A stretch of DNA of 64,000 nt from an uncultured Methanobrevibacter sp. (GCA_900314635.1 OMVY01000003.1:1-64000); one strand, 5' to 3'. Shown: positions 1 through 8,676, counted from the first letter of the stretch. Notes: generated from the sequence alone by a model not told the origin. Numbers and translations: made by a program.

Positions 1-267
1 ACTTTTGAGGGAGTATTGACACGATTTGGTCTTAAATTAAGATTTTGGGATAGAAAACTGATTTGTTGAAAAATCACCCAAATTTGTGACAGTCCCTATC
101 CGCCCATATTAAATAAACTTATATAATATCTTGATTAAAGTATAAATAAATTAGAAAATATTTATTAAAATTTTTTTATTTTTTAAATTAATAATTTTTA
201 ATCAGATAAATCAATTTATAATTAATTTTAACTATTGACTATTAATATAAAATATCTTGGTGTAAAA
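1..267. other. Window-edge sequence before the first gene
   Basis: The first 69 bases are open in frame 1 on the plus strand (about 22 codons, ending in a TGA at 67-69) and could be the 3' end of a gene cut by the window edge. The peptide is too short to recognise. Bases 88-106 are locally more GC-rich than the AT-rich leader that follows. The rest (130-267) is AT-rich leader for the next gene. Confidence 0.3.
115..128 (+). promoter_or_regulatory. Candidate TATA promoter for the HypE/PurM-like gene
   Basis: An archaeal TATA-like element (ACTTATATAATA, from about 117) lies upstream of the gene starting at 268. Initiation about 25 bases downstream would give a leader of roughly 115-120 bases. 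It was assigned by eye from base composition and position only. Confidence 0.35.
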
Positions 268-1641
268 ATGGATATTGAAGGATTTACAAGAGGAAGACTA
301 ACTGATGGTGAAGACGAAAATGAGCTTAAAAAGATTCTTGCCTGCAGGATTAAGGAATTCAAGGACGTTTCTGATGAACACTCCCTGCTGATGGCTGAAA
401 GTGTGATTGATGAAGTTAAAACAACTTTAGAGCTTAACAACACTGATGATGATTTTTTAAAGGAGCTCATCACAGCTCCGAAGGCAGGCATAGGCATGGG
501 CAAGATGGGTGTTGGCTCCCGTGGCGCCGGAGACTTTTTCGTACATAGGAAAATAGCTGAAATAGTCAAAAGCACAAATGTCCAATCAGTTGTAGACCCT
601 AATGCCCAGGACGATGGAGGAGTGGTGAAGGTTCCAGCAAAAGGTGATGATGTTTATGTCACTACTGCAGTTGATGGAATTCACTCAAGATTAAGCGAAT
701 ATCCCTTTTTAGGCGGTTTTCATGTTACAAGAGCCACTCTGAGGGATGTTTGTGTGATGGGAGCAGATCCTGTAGCTATTTTAAGCGACCTGCACCTGGC
801 GGATGACGGTGATGTCGGCAAGTTGTTTGACTTTACAGCAGGTGTATGTGCGGTATCCGAACTGATTGATGTGCCTCTTGTAGCTGGAAGCACTCTGCGT
901 GTAGGCGGAGACATGGTTCTAGGTGACCGTCTGGTAAGTGCAGTTGGAAGCGTCGGCGTGTCCCAGTATCCTCCAACCGCTAGAAAAGGCGCAACCCCCG
1001 GTGATATAATTTTAATGACTGAGGGTGCAGGCGGAGGAACAATCACAACAACCGCCCTTTACAACGGCTATTTTGATGTTGTATGGGATACAATGAATAT
1101 CAGCTTCGTAAAGGCATCCAAGGCATTGTTCGACAATGACCTGGTAAAGGACATCCATGCCATGACTGATGTGACAAATGGCGGATTAAGGGGAGATGCT
1201 CATGAGATTTCCTCCACAACAGGAGTTGGATTGGAGTTCTATCATGACAAGATTCGCTCTACTGTTGCTCCAAATGTATTGAACATGCTGGAAGACCTGG
1301 ACATCGACCCTCTTGGAGTTTCTACAGACTCATTGATGTTGGTAGTGCCTCCTGAAATTGCAGAGGATGTTAAGAAAGCAGTATCTGATGTCGGAGTCTA
1401 TATCACCGAAATTGGAAAAGTGGATGATGAAGGTTCTCCTCGCTTGATCAAGGAAGACGGCTCAGTTGAAAAACTGGTTCCTTTATTCAGGGAAGCTGCT
1501 TATACAAAGATTAAAAAGCTTGTTGGAGATACAACACCTGAAGACTTTGAAATCATGAAGGAAAAAGCTCAAAAGGCAGCTGATGAGTCAATAAGGAAAA
1601 AAGACAAAGTTATTGAGTATATTCTAAACAAGGAAAAATGA
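268..1641 (+). CDS. AIR synthase (PurM/HypE) family protein
   Basis: This 457-residue protein belongs to the PurM/HypE ATP-dependent superfamily. The N-terminal ~100 residues are helical and of unknown role. They are followed by a glycine-rich stretch (GIGMGKMGVGSRGAGD) and then the ATP-binding PurM core with VDGIHSRLSEYPFLGG and the conserved RDVCVMGADPVAILSD segment. The C-terminal half contains MTDVTNGGLRGDAHE, typical of HypE/SelD-like proteins. ATG 268 was chosen over the upstream in-frame start at 235 because GGTG lies five bases before it. HypE itself is about 330-350 residues, so the long N-terminus points to the archaeal HypE-like group rather than to the hydrogenase maturase. The substrate is not known. 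It stands alone, with its own promoter and T-rich downstream sequence. Confidence 0.75.
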   Translation: MDIEGFTRGRLTDGEDENELKKILACRIKEFKDVSDEHSLLMAESVIDEVKTTLELNNTDDDFLKELITAPKAGIGMGKMGVGSRGAGDFFVHRKIAEIVKSTNVQSVVDPNAQDDGGVVKVPAKGDDVYVTTAVDGIHSRLSEYPFLGGFHVTRATLRDVCVMGADPVAILSDLHLADDGDVGKLFDFTAGVCAVSELIDVPLVAGSTLRVGGDMVLGDRLVSAVGSVGVSQYPPTARKGATPGDIILMTEGAGGGTITTTALYNGYFDVVWDTMNISFVKASKALFDNDLVKDIHAMTDVTNGGLRGDAHEISSTTGVGLEFYHDKIRSTVAPNVLNMLEDLDIDPLGVSTDSLMLVVPPEIAEDVKKAVSDVGVYITEIGKVDDEGSPRLIKEDGSVEKLVPLFREAAYTKIKKLVGDTTPEDFEIMKEKAQKAADESIRKKDKVIEYILNKEK

Positions 1642-1749
1642 ATTTTCCATTTTTATTCTCAATTACCCCCTCTTAAATTATTTTTATTCTCATATGATAA
1701 ATCTTAAATTATTAATTTCTAAATTATCATTGATTATTAGGGTGTTAAA

Positions 1750-2091
1750 ATGAATGATGAAAGCATATTTGAAGGCAGTGATGCTTTAAAAGAGTTCAAG
1801 GAAGAATGGTTGAACGTGGACACAAAAGGCATGTTGAATGAAACAATTGAAAACAGCGCTTATATCTACAAATTATTGAAAGTCCAGGAAGCAGATGACC
1901 GTCTGGATTATCTCCACTATTTGAAAAACCATTATGAAGGCAATTTCCCTTGTCTTATGAAGGAGCTTATCCACATAGACACAATGCTCAGCGGCAAGGA
2001 AGACATTTCTGTTTTGAAAAAACAATTGGATAATGGCGAAATAAGTCTTGATGAGTACAAAGAGGCTTTGAAAAGCATTATAAACAAATGA
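1750..2091 (+). CDS. Small hypothetical protein, helical
   Basis: A 113-residue protein that I do not recognise. It starts at an ATG five bases after GGTG, the standard initiation signal of this genome, so it is very probably translated. It is acidic and largely helical, with no signal peptide or membrane segment. The last ~35 residues (KKQLDNGEISLDEYKEALKS) look like a SHOCT-type short helical C-terminus, seen on many prokaryotic proteins where it probably mediates oligomerisation. The 'NGEISLDEYK' pattern is the basis for that remark, and no function follows from it. It sits between the HypE-like gene and fprA, all on the same strand, but each has its own upstream AT-rich gap. Confidence 0.6.
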   Translation: MNDESIFEGSDALKEFKEEWLNVDTKGMLNETIENSAYIYKLLKVQEADDRLDYLHYLKNHYEGNFPCLMKELIHIDTMLSGKEDISVLKKQLDNGEISLDEYKEALKSIINK

Positions 2092-2124
2092 TTGCAATTT
2101 TCAAAATATTTAATTATTTAAAAA

Positions 2125-2137
2125 AGAATATATACTA
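2125..2137 (+). promoter_or_regulatory. Candidate BRE/TATA for fprA
   Basis: A purine-rich BRE-like run followed by ATATATACT lies about 55-65 bases before the fprA start codon, the usual arrangement for a strong archaeal promoter. No operator-like repeat is seen around it. Confidence 0.45.
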
Positions 2138-2190
2138 TTAAGTTAATTTATAATATAAATTAAAACTATGAAATTATTGAAGGTGTAAAA

Positions 2191-3417
2191 ATGAAAGCTG
2201 ATTCTGTAAAAATAGCTGATGGCGTATACTGGGTCGGAGCACTCGACTGGGATGCTCGCGACTTCCACGGATTTACTGTTCCTGGCATGACTTATAATGC
2301 TTATCTTGTATTTGGTGACGAGAAAATCGCATTGATAGACAATGTTGATGCAGGATTCTATGGAGAACTCAAGGCAAGAATTGAAGATGCATTTGCAAAG
2401 GAAGGCAAGGATGTCAAAATTGATGTCTTAGTGCAGAACCACATCGAAAACGACCATTTAGGTTCCGTTCCTGAATTCCTTGCGGATTTCCCTGATGTTG
2501 AAGTCTACTGCTCCAAAAAGGCAGCTGAAAACATTCCGCTCCAATTCCCTGGTCTTGACTGTCCGGAATTTAATGTAATCAAAACCGGTGACACTTTGGA
2601 TTTAGGTGGAAAATCATTCACTTTCATCAGTGCAAACATGCTTCACTGGCCTGACAGCAACTTCACTTTATACAATGAAGGAGGAATCCTTTTCTCCAAC
2701 GATGCATTCGGCCAGCATATCTGTGAAAGCAAGAGATTCGACACTGATGTTGATCCAGGATACCTTGCATTGCACACTAAAAGATTCTATGCAAACCTCG
2801 TGTCCTTAAGTTCCCGTCTTGTAGTTAAGAAAGTAACTGAAATGACAGAAGCAGGATATCTGGACAAGGTTACAATGATTGCTCCATGTCACGGTCAAAT
2901 CTGGACCAATCCTCAAACAGCTATTGACATGTATGCGAAATGGGCAACCGGCGATGCTGATGAGAAAATCACAGTAATCTATGACACAATGCACCATTCC
3001 ACTCAGAAAATGGCTCATGCTGTGATGGAGGGAATCATGTCCGAAGGCGTTGAAGCCAAGATGTTCTACTTGAAGAAGGATATTGAATCAGACATCGTAG
3101 CTGAGATTCTTGACAGCAAGGCAATATGCTTAGGTGTTCCAACCATGATGAACGGTCCGTTCCCAAGAGTTGGAAAGCTCATGTACTATCTGGACTGCCT
3201 GAGATTCGGCAATACAGGCGTACGCAAGAAAGCAGTATTGTTCTCATCCAAGGGATGGGCTGGAGGAGCTATTAGAAAGCTAACTGAAAACCTGAATGCT
3301 GCAGGATTCGACGTTTTAGAAGAAGATGCAGTCGAGACATTATATGTTCCTACAGATGACGTTCTTGATCAATGTTATGAAGTAGGTAAGAAATTGGCTC
3401 AAATGGTTAAGGAATAA
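2191..3417 (+). CDS. fprA: F420H2 oxidase, A-type flavodiiron protein
   Basis: This 408-residue cytoplasmic flavodiiron protein oxidises reduced coenzyme F420 with O2, forming water, and so protects a strict anaerobe from oxygen. The N-terminal beta-lactamase-like domain (about 1-250) carries the diiron ligands in HIENDHLGSVPEF, with a later conserved histidine in APCHGQIW. The C-terminal flavodoxin domain (about 255-408) begins VIYDTMHHSTQKMA, the FMN phosphate-binding loop. Length matches characterised methanogen FprA proteins. No rubredoxin or flavin reductase domain is fused, as expected for an enzyme that takes electrons directly from F420H2. The start is fixed by GGTG five bases upstream. 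It appears monocistronic, with a T-rich terminator region after it. Confidence 0.93.
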   Translation: MKADSVKIADGVYWVGALDWDARDFHGFTVPGMTYNAYLVFGDEKIALIDNVDAGFYGELKARIEDAFAKEGKDVKIDVLVQNHIENDHLGSVPEFLADFPDVEVYCSKKAAENIPLQFPGLDCPEFNVIKTGDTLDLGGKSFTFISANMLHWPDSNFTLYNEGGILFSNDAFGQHICESKRFDTDVDPGYLALHTKRFYANLVSLSSRLVVKKVTEMTEAGYLDKVTMIAPCHGQIWTNPQTAIDMYAKWATGDADEKITVIYDTMHHSTQKMAHAVMEGIMSEGVEAKMFYLKKDIESDIVAEILDSKAICLGVPTMMNGPFPRVGKLMYYLDCLRFGNTGVRKKAVLFSSKGWAGGAIRKLTENLNAAGFDVLEEDAVETLYVPTDDVLDQCYEVGKKLAQMVKE

Positions 3418-3754
3418 TTTTTATTCTTTAATTTCTTTTTTTATTTTTCCAATTGAGCTTTTTTATTTTTCTAAATTAGAGTTTTTTTATTTTTTATTAT
3501 TCGGACTTTTTTTATTTTTCTTATTTTTGATTCTTTAATCGATTTATTTTTAATTTATAATTATTGCTTTTTATTGTAATTTTTTATTAACTTGTAATTC
3601 TTTCTCATTTTTATTAATTTTTATTAATTTGGAATTTTTTTTCAAAATTAAAACAATTTTATAACTTAATATTAATTTTTAAGCCTAATTAATCATTAAT
3701 TTTTTATATAAAGAAATTTAATCATAATATTATAATAAACAAATTGTGATTTTT
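3418..3754. terminator. T-rich intergenic gap and terminator region after fprA
   Basis: This 337-base gap holds no gene. Its first ~200 bases contain repeated T-runs on the plus strand (around 3425-3610), the usual archaeal oligo-T termination signal for fprA. The last ~60 bases are AT-rich promoter-like sequence for the pilin-like gene. Confidence 0.5.
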
Positions 3755-4207
3755 ATGCTTGAAATAATTAAAGATGAGAGAGGATTTTTGTCATTGTTTG
3801 ATTCTCTGCTTGCAGTGTTTCTGCTTTTCATGGTTTTCATTGCATTCAACATGGCCATGGAGATTGAAGTTCCAAGCTTGTCAGAAGAAAACAGTGATTT
3901 CAAAACAAGTCAGGACCTCATGGAGATTTTATCCTCAAAAGCTACAGACAGGGACCATTCCACCTTGGAGATAATTTCATACACTCTTGATTATAATAAC
4001 AACTCTCTTTCCTCCCAGAGAGAAGTAACCCGAATATTGGATGAATTCTTTTCGATTTATTTCACCCGCGGCAACTATTCATTTGCAGAAACCAGTCAAC
4101 TGGGAGGCAAGGTTTTATCAAGCAGGGGAAATGTCATGGATGGTGATGAAGTGACTGTAGCTATTAGACATCATGGAAATTATTCATATAAATTGTATGT
4201 TTCATGA
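3755..4207 (+). CDS. Pilin-like or archaellin-like membrane-anchored protein
   Basis: A 150-residue protein with a short charged N-terminus (MLEIIKDERGF) directly followed by one hydrophobic segment (LSLFDSLLAVFLLFMVFIAF, about residues 12-31) and a hydrophilic, probably extracellular remainder. A charged leader ending in Arg-Gly before the hydrophobic stretch resembles class III (prepilin) signal peptides cleaved by archaeal prepilin peptidases, so a pilin-like or pseudopilin-like role is plausible. This rests on layout only. Start 3755 is preferred over GTG 3746 because that GTG is part of the GTGAT ribosome-binding signal. No secretion ATPase lies nearby. Confidence 0.55.
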   Translation: MLEIIKDERGFLSLFDSLLAVFLLFMVFIAFNMAMEIEVPSLSEENSDFKTSQDLMEILSSKATDRDHSTLEIISYTLDYNNNSLSSQREVTRILDEFFSIYFTRGNYSFAETSQLGGKVLSSRGNVMDGDEVTVAIRHHGNYSYKLYVS

Positions 4208-4264
4208 TTTTCTCAAATTGTATTTTTTCCTTATTTTCTAAATTGTATGTTTTCATGATTTCTC
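4191..4264 (+). repeat. Tandem copy of a gene 3' end (50-bp spacing)
   Basis: The last bases of the pilin-like gene plus its stop (4191-4214) recur almost exactly at 4241-4264, with a partial copy starting around 4215. The downstream copy is non-coding. It is one of many short duplications at gene ends in this window. Confidence 0.7.
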
Positions 4265-4395
4265 TTGCATTGATTTTTTCTTTTATGTGTTGTCCTTCTA
4301 TCTTTAAAAACAGTAGATACGGCACTTAAAAAACTAATGCCTATATACCTAATATTTATATAGATGAATTCACATATATTTAATTGCTTGTAATT

Positions 4396-4406
4396 TTTTT
4401 TATACA
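4396..4406 (+). promoter_or_regulatory. Candidate TATA box for tRNA-Arg
   Basis: A T-run ending in TTTTATACA lies about 25-30 bases upstream of the first base of the tRNA, the standard archaeal TATA position for a stable RNA whose transcript starts near its mature 5' end. Confidence 0.4.
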
Positions 4407-4427
4407 GCGCTATTTTTTCATTTCTTT

Positions 4428-4501
4428 GCCCCTGTGGTGTAGCCTGGACAACACGTGGGACTGCGGATCCCATTCCCCGGGTTCAAATCCCGGCGGGGGC
4501 A
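4428..4501 (+). tRNA. tRNA-Arg (anticodon GCG)
   Basis: A full cloverleaf can be drawn by eye. The acceptor stem GCCCCTG (4428-4434) pairs with CGGGGGC (4494-4500), including one T-G pair. The D stem is GTGT/ACAC, the anticodon stem TGGGA/TCCCA, and the T stem CCGGG/CCCGG closes the loop TTCAAAT. The anticodon loop CTGCGGA places GCG at 4463-4465, which reads CGC arginine codons. The discriminator base is A4501. CCA is not encoded, so it must be added after transcription. No intron is visible. Confidence 0.93.
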
Positions 4502-4553
4502 TTTTTAATTTATTAACTGATTTTATTGATATATTCATTTTAGAGGAATGGCC

Positions 4554-5906
4554 ATGCTTAATGCAAATACATATGTGACTGAAGATAAGGGAATTGGAGG
4601 AACTATAAGAAACCGCTGGGAAGACTTTTACGTTGAGGAAATTCCGGAAATGCTTCCTGATGGTGAAGGACCTAATATCTGGATTTGGATAGAAAAGCTT
4701 GGAAGATCCACTCTTGATGTCCTGCTTGATATCTCCAGAGACCTGCATATCAGCCGCAAGAGAACAGGATTTGCAGGAATGAAGGACAAGAATGCCATTA
4801 CTCGCCAATGGATATGCATTTCCAATATGGAATCCGAAGAGCAGTTCAAGGAAGTCGAAGCCTTGGCTGGAGCCATAAAGAACACGGAGTTTTTAGAAAT
4901 CACCCGCGGCCGCAAGAAGCTTAGAATGGGTCAGCTCAAAGGAAACAAGTTCAGAATCCTCATCAAGGATATTGATGGAATGGAGAACTTTGACACTCCT
5001 CTTGAGGCATATGAGGATGCGGCTAAACGAGCCGAAAAAATCCTTAAAAAGCTTGAAAAAACAGGAGTTCCAAATTACTTTGGCTGGCAGAGATTTGGAA
5101 AGCCTAGAACTACAACCCATCTGGTTGGCGAGGCTTTGGTTAGAAATGACCTTGGCGAAGCTGTTGGGCGCTATATTGGACATCCAAGTCCTGAAGAAGG
5201 AGAAGACTCCCAGAAGGCTAGACAAGCTTACGATGATGGTGATTTGGAAAAATCATTGGAATTGATGCATGGTGGAATGCGCTATGAGAAAATGATGATT
5301 CGCGAGCTTATCAAGGAGCAGAACAAGGCTGCAAGGCGTCTTGCTGAAGAGAGAGGATGCAGCGTGGAAGATATTGATAAAAGCGAAATAGAATTAAGTG
5401 ACAAGGCCTATAAAAGAGCCATCTATGCTCTTCCAAAGCCTTTGCAGAGAATGTTCGTTCACGCTTATCAATCATATCTCTTCAATGCTGTTGTCAGTGA
5501 AAGGGTGGCCATGGGAATGGACAAATACATTGAAGGAGACATTCTAATCGACAAGGAGGAGCATATTGTAAGGGACAGGACTCCTGAGGAGTTTCAGGAA
5601 ATGGTAAGCTCCTTTGCAGTCAATCAGACAGCTCCATTATTCGGCACAAAGGTTCCTTTTGCAGGGGGCAAAGTAGGTGAAATGGAAGAGGAAATCCTTG
5701 CAGGCTATGATTTGACAAGGGAAGACTTCGAATGTCCTAAAATGCCTAAATTGGGCAGTCACGGTTTAAGGAGAGCTATTCGCTTCCAAGTCTGGGATGC
5801 TGGCGCTGAAGCCTGCGAAGATGGTGTCTGGTGTGAGTTCTCTATTGACAAGGGGTCCTATGCGACTTCAGTACTTAGAGAAGTCATGAAAGTTGATGTT
5901 GTTTAA
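4554..5906 (+). CDS. truD: tRNA pseudouridine synthase D
   Basis: TruD converts uridine 13 of certain tRNAs to pseudouridine. This ~450-residue protein has the family hallmarks: FYVEEIPE near the N-terminus, the catalytic segment GFAGMKDKNAITRQW with its essential aspartate, and VPNYFGWQRFG. The later part (LPKPLQRMFVHAYQSYLFN) is the TRUD insertion domain typical of archaeal and eukaryotic members, which are longer than the ~350-residue bacterial enzyme. Start 4554 is preferred over ATG 4548 because AGAGG ends only one base before 4548 but seven bases before 4554. It follows a tRNA gene directly, probably on its own short promoter or by read-through. Confidence 0.93.
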   Translation: MLNANTYVTEDKGIGGTIRNRWEDFYVEEIPEMLPDGEGPNIWIWIEKLGRSTLDVLLDISRDLHISRKRTGFAGMKDKNAITRQWICISNMESEEQFKEVEALAGAIKNTEFLEITRGRKKLRMGQLKGNKFRILIKDIDGMENFDTPLEAYEDAAKRAEKILKKLEKTGVPNYFGWQRFGKPRTTTHLVGEALVRNDLGEAVGRYIGHPSPEEGEDSQKARQAYDDGDLEKSLELMHGGMRYEKMMIRELIKEQNKAARRLAEERGCSVEDIDKSEIELSDKAYKRAIYALPKPLQRMFVHAYQSYLFNAVVSERVAMGMDKYIEGDILIDKEEHIVRDRTPEEFQEMVSSFAVNQTAPLFGTKVPFAGGKVGEMEEEILAGYDLTREDFECPKMPKLGSHGLRRAIRFQVWDAGAEACEDGVWCEFSIDKGSYATSVLREVMKVDVV

Positions 5907-6229
5907 TTCAAAATTTTTTTTTAATTTATTTTTTGATATCCTTAATGTATTAATTTTTTAATACATTGGATTTTATGTTTTTAAAGGGTATTATTTTTTT
6001 AATATATCTAGATGTGTTATGTTTTTAAAGGGGATTATTTTTTTAATATATCTAGATGTGTTATGTTTTTAAAGGGGATTATTTTTTTAATACATTCTGA
6101 ATCATTTTTCAAAAAATTATTTTTCCCATCTTTTTTTAAAACTTTTATAATAGTTTGTATATATTATTATTCAACAATAATTTTTATATCTTGACTCGAT
6201 TTTTGATTTAAATTAGTTGTGTGATTTTT
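5907..6229. other. Intergenic gap with terminator and tandem repeats
   Basis: This 323-base gap has T-runs right after truD (5914-5930, terminator-like), a 44-bp tandem repeat block (entered separately) and AT-rich promoter-like sequence before 6230. A 60-codon open frame here consists of translated repeats and is not called a gene. Confidence 0.5.
5960..6088 (+). repeat. 44-bp tandem repeat, about 3 copies
   Basis: Two identical 44-base units occupy 6001-6044 and 6045-6088, preceded by a diverged 41-base unit at 5960-6000. Each unit contains TTTTTAAAGGGG followed by ATTATTTTTTT. There are no unique spacers, so it is not CRISPR. Confidence 0.9.
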
Positions 6230-6619
6230 ATGGTGGATTGCAGGAATATTTCTAAGGGAAAAGCAAGTGGAGAGTTAATCTGTAGTGATGAGGCTATAAG
6301 CTTCCTGGGGGGAGTGAACCCTGAAACCGGTGAGGTCATTGACCCAAACCATGAGTTAAAAGGCCAAATCATTAAAGACAAGATTCTTTTCATTCCAGGT
6401 GGGAAAGGTTCAACTGTCGGCTCTTATGTGATTTTCCAGATGAAAAAGAACAATACTGCTCCAAAAGCAATCATCTGCCTCAAGGCCGAGCCGATTATAG
6501 CAACAGGTGCGATAATGTCAGATATTCCAATGGTCGATTCCCCATCCGACATCAGCGGATTGGTCGACGGTGCTTCCGTTGAAGTGGATAGCGACAATGC
6601 TACAATCACTATTCTCTAA
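6230..6619 (+). CDS. Phosphomevalonate dehydratase small subunit (aconitase X swivel domain, DUF126)
   Basis: This 129-residue protein matches the DUF126/AcnX swivel-domain family. With the large AcnX subunit it dehydrates 5-phosphomevalonate in the modified archaeal mevalonate pathway that supplies isoprenoid lipids. Visible hallmarks are the long beta-rich fold, FIPGGKGSTVGSYV with the conserved serine-rich loop, and the C-terminal IPMVDSPSD. ATG 6230 is used, preceded by GTGAT; the GTG at 6221 is part of that signal. The large subunit is usually adjacent in other genomes but is not in this window, so it must be encoded elsewhere. The next gene is an unrelated amidohydrolase. Confidence 0.85.
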   Translation: MVDCRNISKGKASGELICSDEAISFLGGVNPETGEVIDPNHELKGQIIKDKILFIPGGKGSTVGSYVIFQMKKNNTAPKAIICLKAEPIIATGAIMSDIPMVDSPSDISGLVDGASVEVDSDNATITIL

Positions 6620-6693
6620 TTTATCCAGATATGATTATTGCTTTTATTTGAATCATGCTATTGAATTATTTTTACTGTCTGTGAGATGTTAGA

Positions 6694-7929
6694 ATGTCTT
6701 CTTTATTTATTAAAAATGTAAATATCCTGAATCCATTTAGTGATGAGATTCTGGATGAGAGAAATGTCTTTATAAAAGGAAATAAAATAGAATCCGTAGG
6801 TGTTAATGAAACCACATTGGTAGGTAGCTATAAGGTCATAGATGGTCAGGACGCATTTCTTCTTCCAGGGTTCATAGATTCACACGCCCATATCATGGCG
6901 AATGGCTTTCACAAGGCGGAAACCATGAAAAATCCATTGGCTCTGCACTTCTATAGGGCATTGGACAATATGAAAGCGACTCTCAATGCAGGGGTTACAA
7001 GCATCAGGGACTGCGGCCTTGCAGATATTGGCGTTAAAATGGCGCAAGAGAGGGGCATGCTTCGCTCTCCACGTTTGAATATATCCGTCCAGCCTTTGTC
7101 AATTACTGGAGGGCACTTTGACTTTCACTTGAATTCCGGCTTTGACATGGAAATAAGATATCCTGGATTTCCTTCAGGGGTTTGCGATGGTGTTGAAGGG
7201 GTTTTAAAGAAAACCCGCCAGGTAATAAGGGCTCAGGCGGATTTCATCAAGATCATGGCAAGCGGAGGGGTTTTAAGTGCTTACTCCTCTCCAGAAAATC
7301 CTCAATTCAATTCAAAAGAGCTCGCTGCTATTGTAAATGAGGCAAAAGCCAATGATTTGAATGTTGTGGCCCACTGCCACAGCTTGAAAGGAATGAACAA
7401 CTGCATAAAGGCAGGTGTCAAATCCATTGAACACGGCACTTTCATTGATAGGAAAACTGCTCAAGCTATTGCCAAGAAGAGAATATATCTTACACCTACT
7501 CTAGTTGTCCATCACACCTTGATTGAAGAGGGTTTTCCTTCATGGGACAATTTTGCAAAAGAAAGACTTAAAAAGCTTGAAGAAGTTGTCAAGATACAAA
7601 AGGAAAATATTTCAATTGCTTATGAAGAGGGTGTCAGATTCCTTATGGGTTCCGACTGCGGAGTAATCGACCACGGCCGCAACCTTGGTGAGCTAAAATA
7701 TCTGGTTGATATTGGAATGGAGCCTATTGAGGCTATTGAAGCGGGAACCATAAGGGGTGCAAGGTTCTTCAAACAAGATGACAGGTTGGGCTCCATTGAA
7801 GAGGGAAAGCTGGCTGACTTGATTATGGTAAAAGGCAATCCGGTAGATGACATTTCCATACTTGCGGATAATGATAATATTAAGAAAGTCGTGCTTGACG
7901 GCAAGCTGGTTAAAGATAAATTAATTTAA
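6694..7929 (+). CDS. Amidohydrolase family protein (imidazolonepropionase/Xaa-Pro dipeptidase-like)
   Basis: This 411-residue cytoplasmic metal-dependent hydrolase has a TIM-barrel amidohydrolase fold. Visible motifs are LLPGFIDSHAHIM (first metal-binding His-x-His, near residue 65), the carboxylated-lysine candidate in ADFIKIMASGG, VVAHCHSLKG and SIEHGTFID (further metal histidines), and MGSDCGVIDHGRN with the catalytic aspartate. The C-terminus returns to the small beta-domain (GSIEEGKLADLIMVKGNP). Relatives hydrolyse cyclic amides or Xaa-Pro dipeptides. The substrate cannot be assigned from sequence. The start is ATG 6694 with only a weak GTGAG upstream. Confidence 0.8.
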   Translation: MSSLFIKNVNILNPFSDEILDERNVFIKGNKIESVGVNETTLVGSYKVIDGQDAFLLPGFIDSHAHIMANGFHKAETMKNPLALHFYRALDNMKATLNAGVTSIRDCGLADIGVKMAQERGMLRSPRLNISVQPLSITGGHFDFHLNSGFDMEIRYPGFPSGVCDGVEGVLKKTRQVIRAQADFIKIMASGGVLSAYSSPENPQFNSKELAAIVNEAKANDLNVVAHCHSLKGMNNCIKAGVKSIEHGTFIDRKTAQAIAKKRIYLTPTLVVHHTLIEEGFPSWDNFAKERLKKLEEVVKIQKENISIAYEEGVRFLMGSDCGVIDHGRNLGELKYLVDIGMEPIEAIEAGTIRGARFFKQDDRLGSIEEGKLADLIMVKGNPVDDISILADNDNIKKVVLDGKLVKDKLI

Positions 7930-7943
7930 TTCCTTTGGTTTGT

Positions 7944-8032
7944 ATTCAGTATATTTAGGTATACCGTGCATAGGCTCATCTTGTTGAAGTCTGAATATTT
8001 TAGGTTTTCTATTCAGTATATTTAGGTATACC
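7944..8032 (+). promoter_or_regulatory. Duplicated 22-bp element with GGTATACC palindrome upstream of copZ-like gene
   Basis: The same 22 bases occur at 7944-7965 and 8011-8032, 67 bases apart. Each ends in the perfect palindrome GGTATACC. The second copy sits right before a TATA-like CTTTATAAG (8037-8045) that precedes the CopZ-like gene. This is the layout of a repressor operator overlapping a promoter. Copper control is inferred from the gene downstream. Confidence 0.55.
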
Positions 8033-8129
8033 AAAACTTTATAAGTTATTAAGAAGAAACTATTTGTATAAATATTCGAGTATATTATAACAAATCAATA
8101 AGTTTAAATATTAAACAAGGAGGCTTATT

Positions 8130-8342
8130 ATGGCAATAGAAAATAAGGAAATCAATGTTGAAGGCATGCACTGTCCTTCCTGCAAATTAGCTGTTGAAAT
8201 GTCTTTAAAAGACCTTGAAGGTGTTGAAGACGCAGTGGCTGATTTTGAAACTGGAAAAGTTAAAGTGGAGTTGGATTCTGACAAGGTTTCCGATGCAGAC
8301 CTTTCTGGTGCTGTTGATGAAGCAGGATTTAAAATGTTATAA
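8130..8342 (+). CDS. copZ: CopZ-like copper chaperone (HMA domain)
   Basis: A 70-residue single heavy-metal-associated domain. The metal site GMHCPSC lies near residues 12-18, and the rest fits the beta-alpha-beta-beta-alpha-beta fold. Such proteins bind Cu(I) and hand it to the P-type ATPase CopA, encoded 335 bases downstream here. It starts at ATG 8130 after a strong AAGGAGG. Its own promoter with the duplicated 22-bp element suggests it can be induced apart from copA. The domain is acidic, and 'copper' is inferred from GMxCxxC and the neighbour. Confidence 0.82.
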   Translation: MAIENKEINVEGMHCPSCKLAVEMSLKDLEGVEDAVADFETGKVKVELDSDKVSDADLSGAVDEAGFKML

Positions 8343-8676
8343 CTGATTAAATTTTTAATTTAATTTTTATTTCTATTTTTTATCCTTTTTTCCAATTATC
8401 TTTGACTTTTTTTATTCCATTTCAACCTTTTTTGGGTAACTAATGAATGAATATATTTTGAATTATTATTCATAATGAAATACTAATTTAATTTTAACTT
8501 CTTGCTAAGATTAAATTAATAATTCATTTTGTGGAATAATGAGATTTTTATTGTGAAGTAGAATGAATGATTATTAAAATTTAGACTATTGGATTAAAAT
8601 ATGAATTGAATACATATTTCATTTGACTTTAAATTTACTTGGACTATTAGTTATGAAAACTCCAGGAGTTGATTAA
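8343..8676. other. Intergenic gap between copZ-like gene and copA
   Basis: 334 bases without a gene. T-runs at 8350-8425 would terminate the copZ-like transcript. The remainder is AT-rich with several TATTCAT/ATGAAT-like inverted pieces (about 8440-8570). The 22-bp element found upstream of copZ is not repeated here. A promoter for copA must lie in this gap, but I cannot fix its position. Confidence 0.4.

Noticed and set aside
1-69. Possible transposase end at the window edge
   Set aside because: Only 22 codons are visible, no terminal inverted repeat can be paired within the window, and no family resemblance is certain.
268-1641. Call as methanogenesis marker protein 2 or true HypE
   Set aside because: Both are about 320-350 residues. 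The extra N-terminal ~100 residues and lack of a HypE-type C-terminal cysteine tail argue against either.
3418-3754. Search for a small gene or RNA in the gap after fprA
   Set aside because: Only T-runs and AT-rich sequence; no stem-loop with compensating pairs and no coding pattern seen.
6012-6194. 60-codon open frame on the plus strand
   Set aside because: It is a translation of the 44-bp tandem repeat and T-runs, without a ribosome-binding signal at a plausible start.
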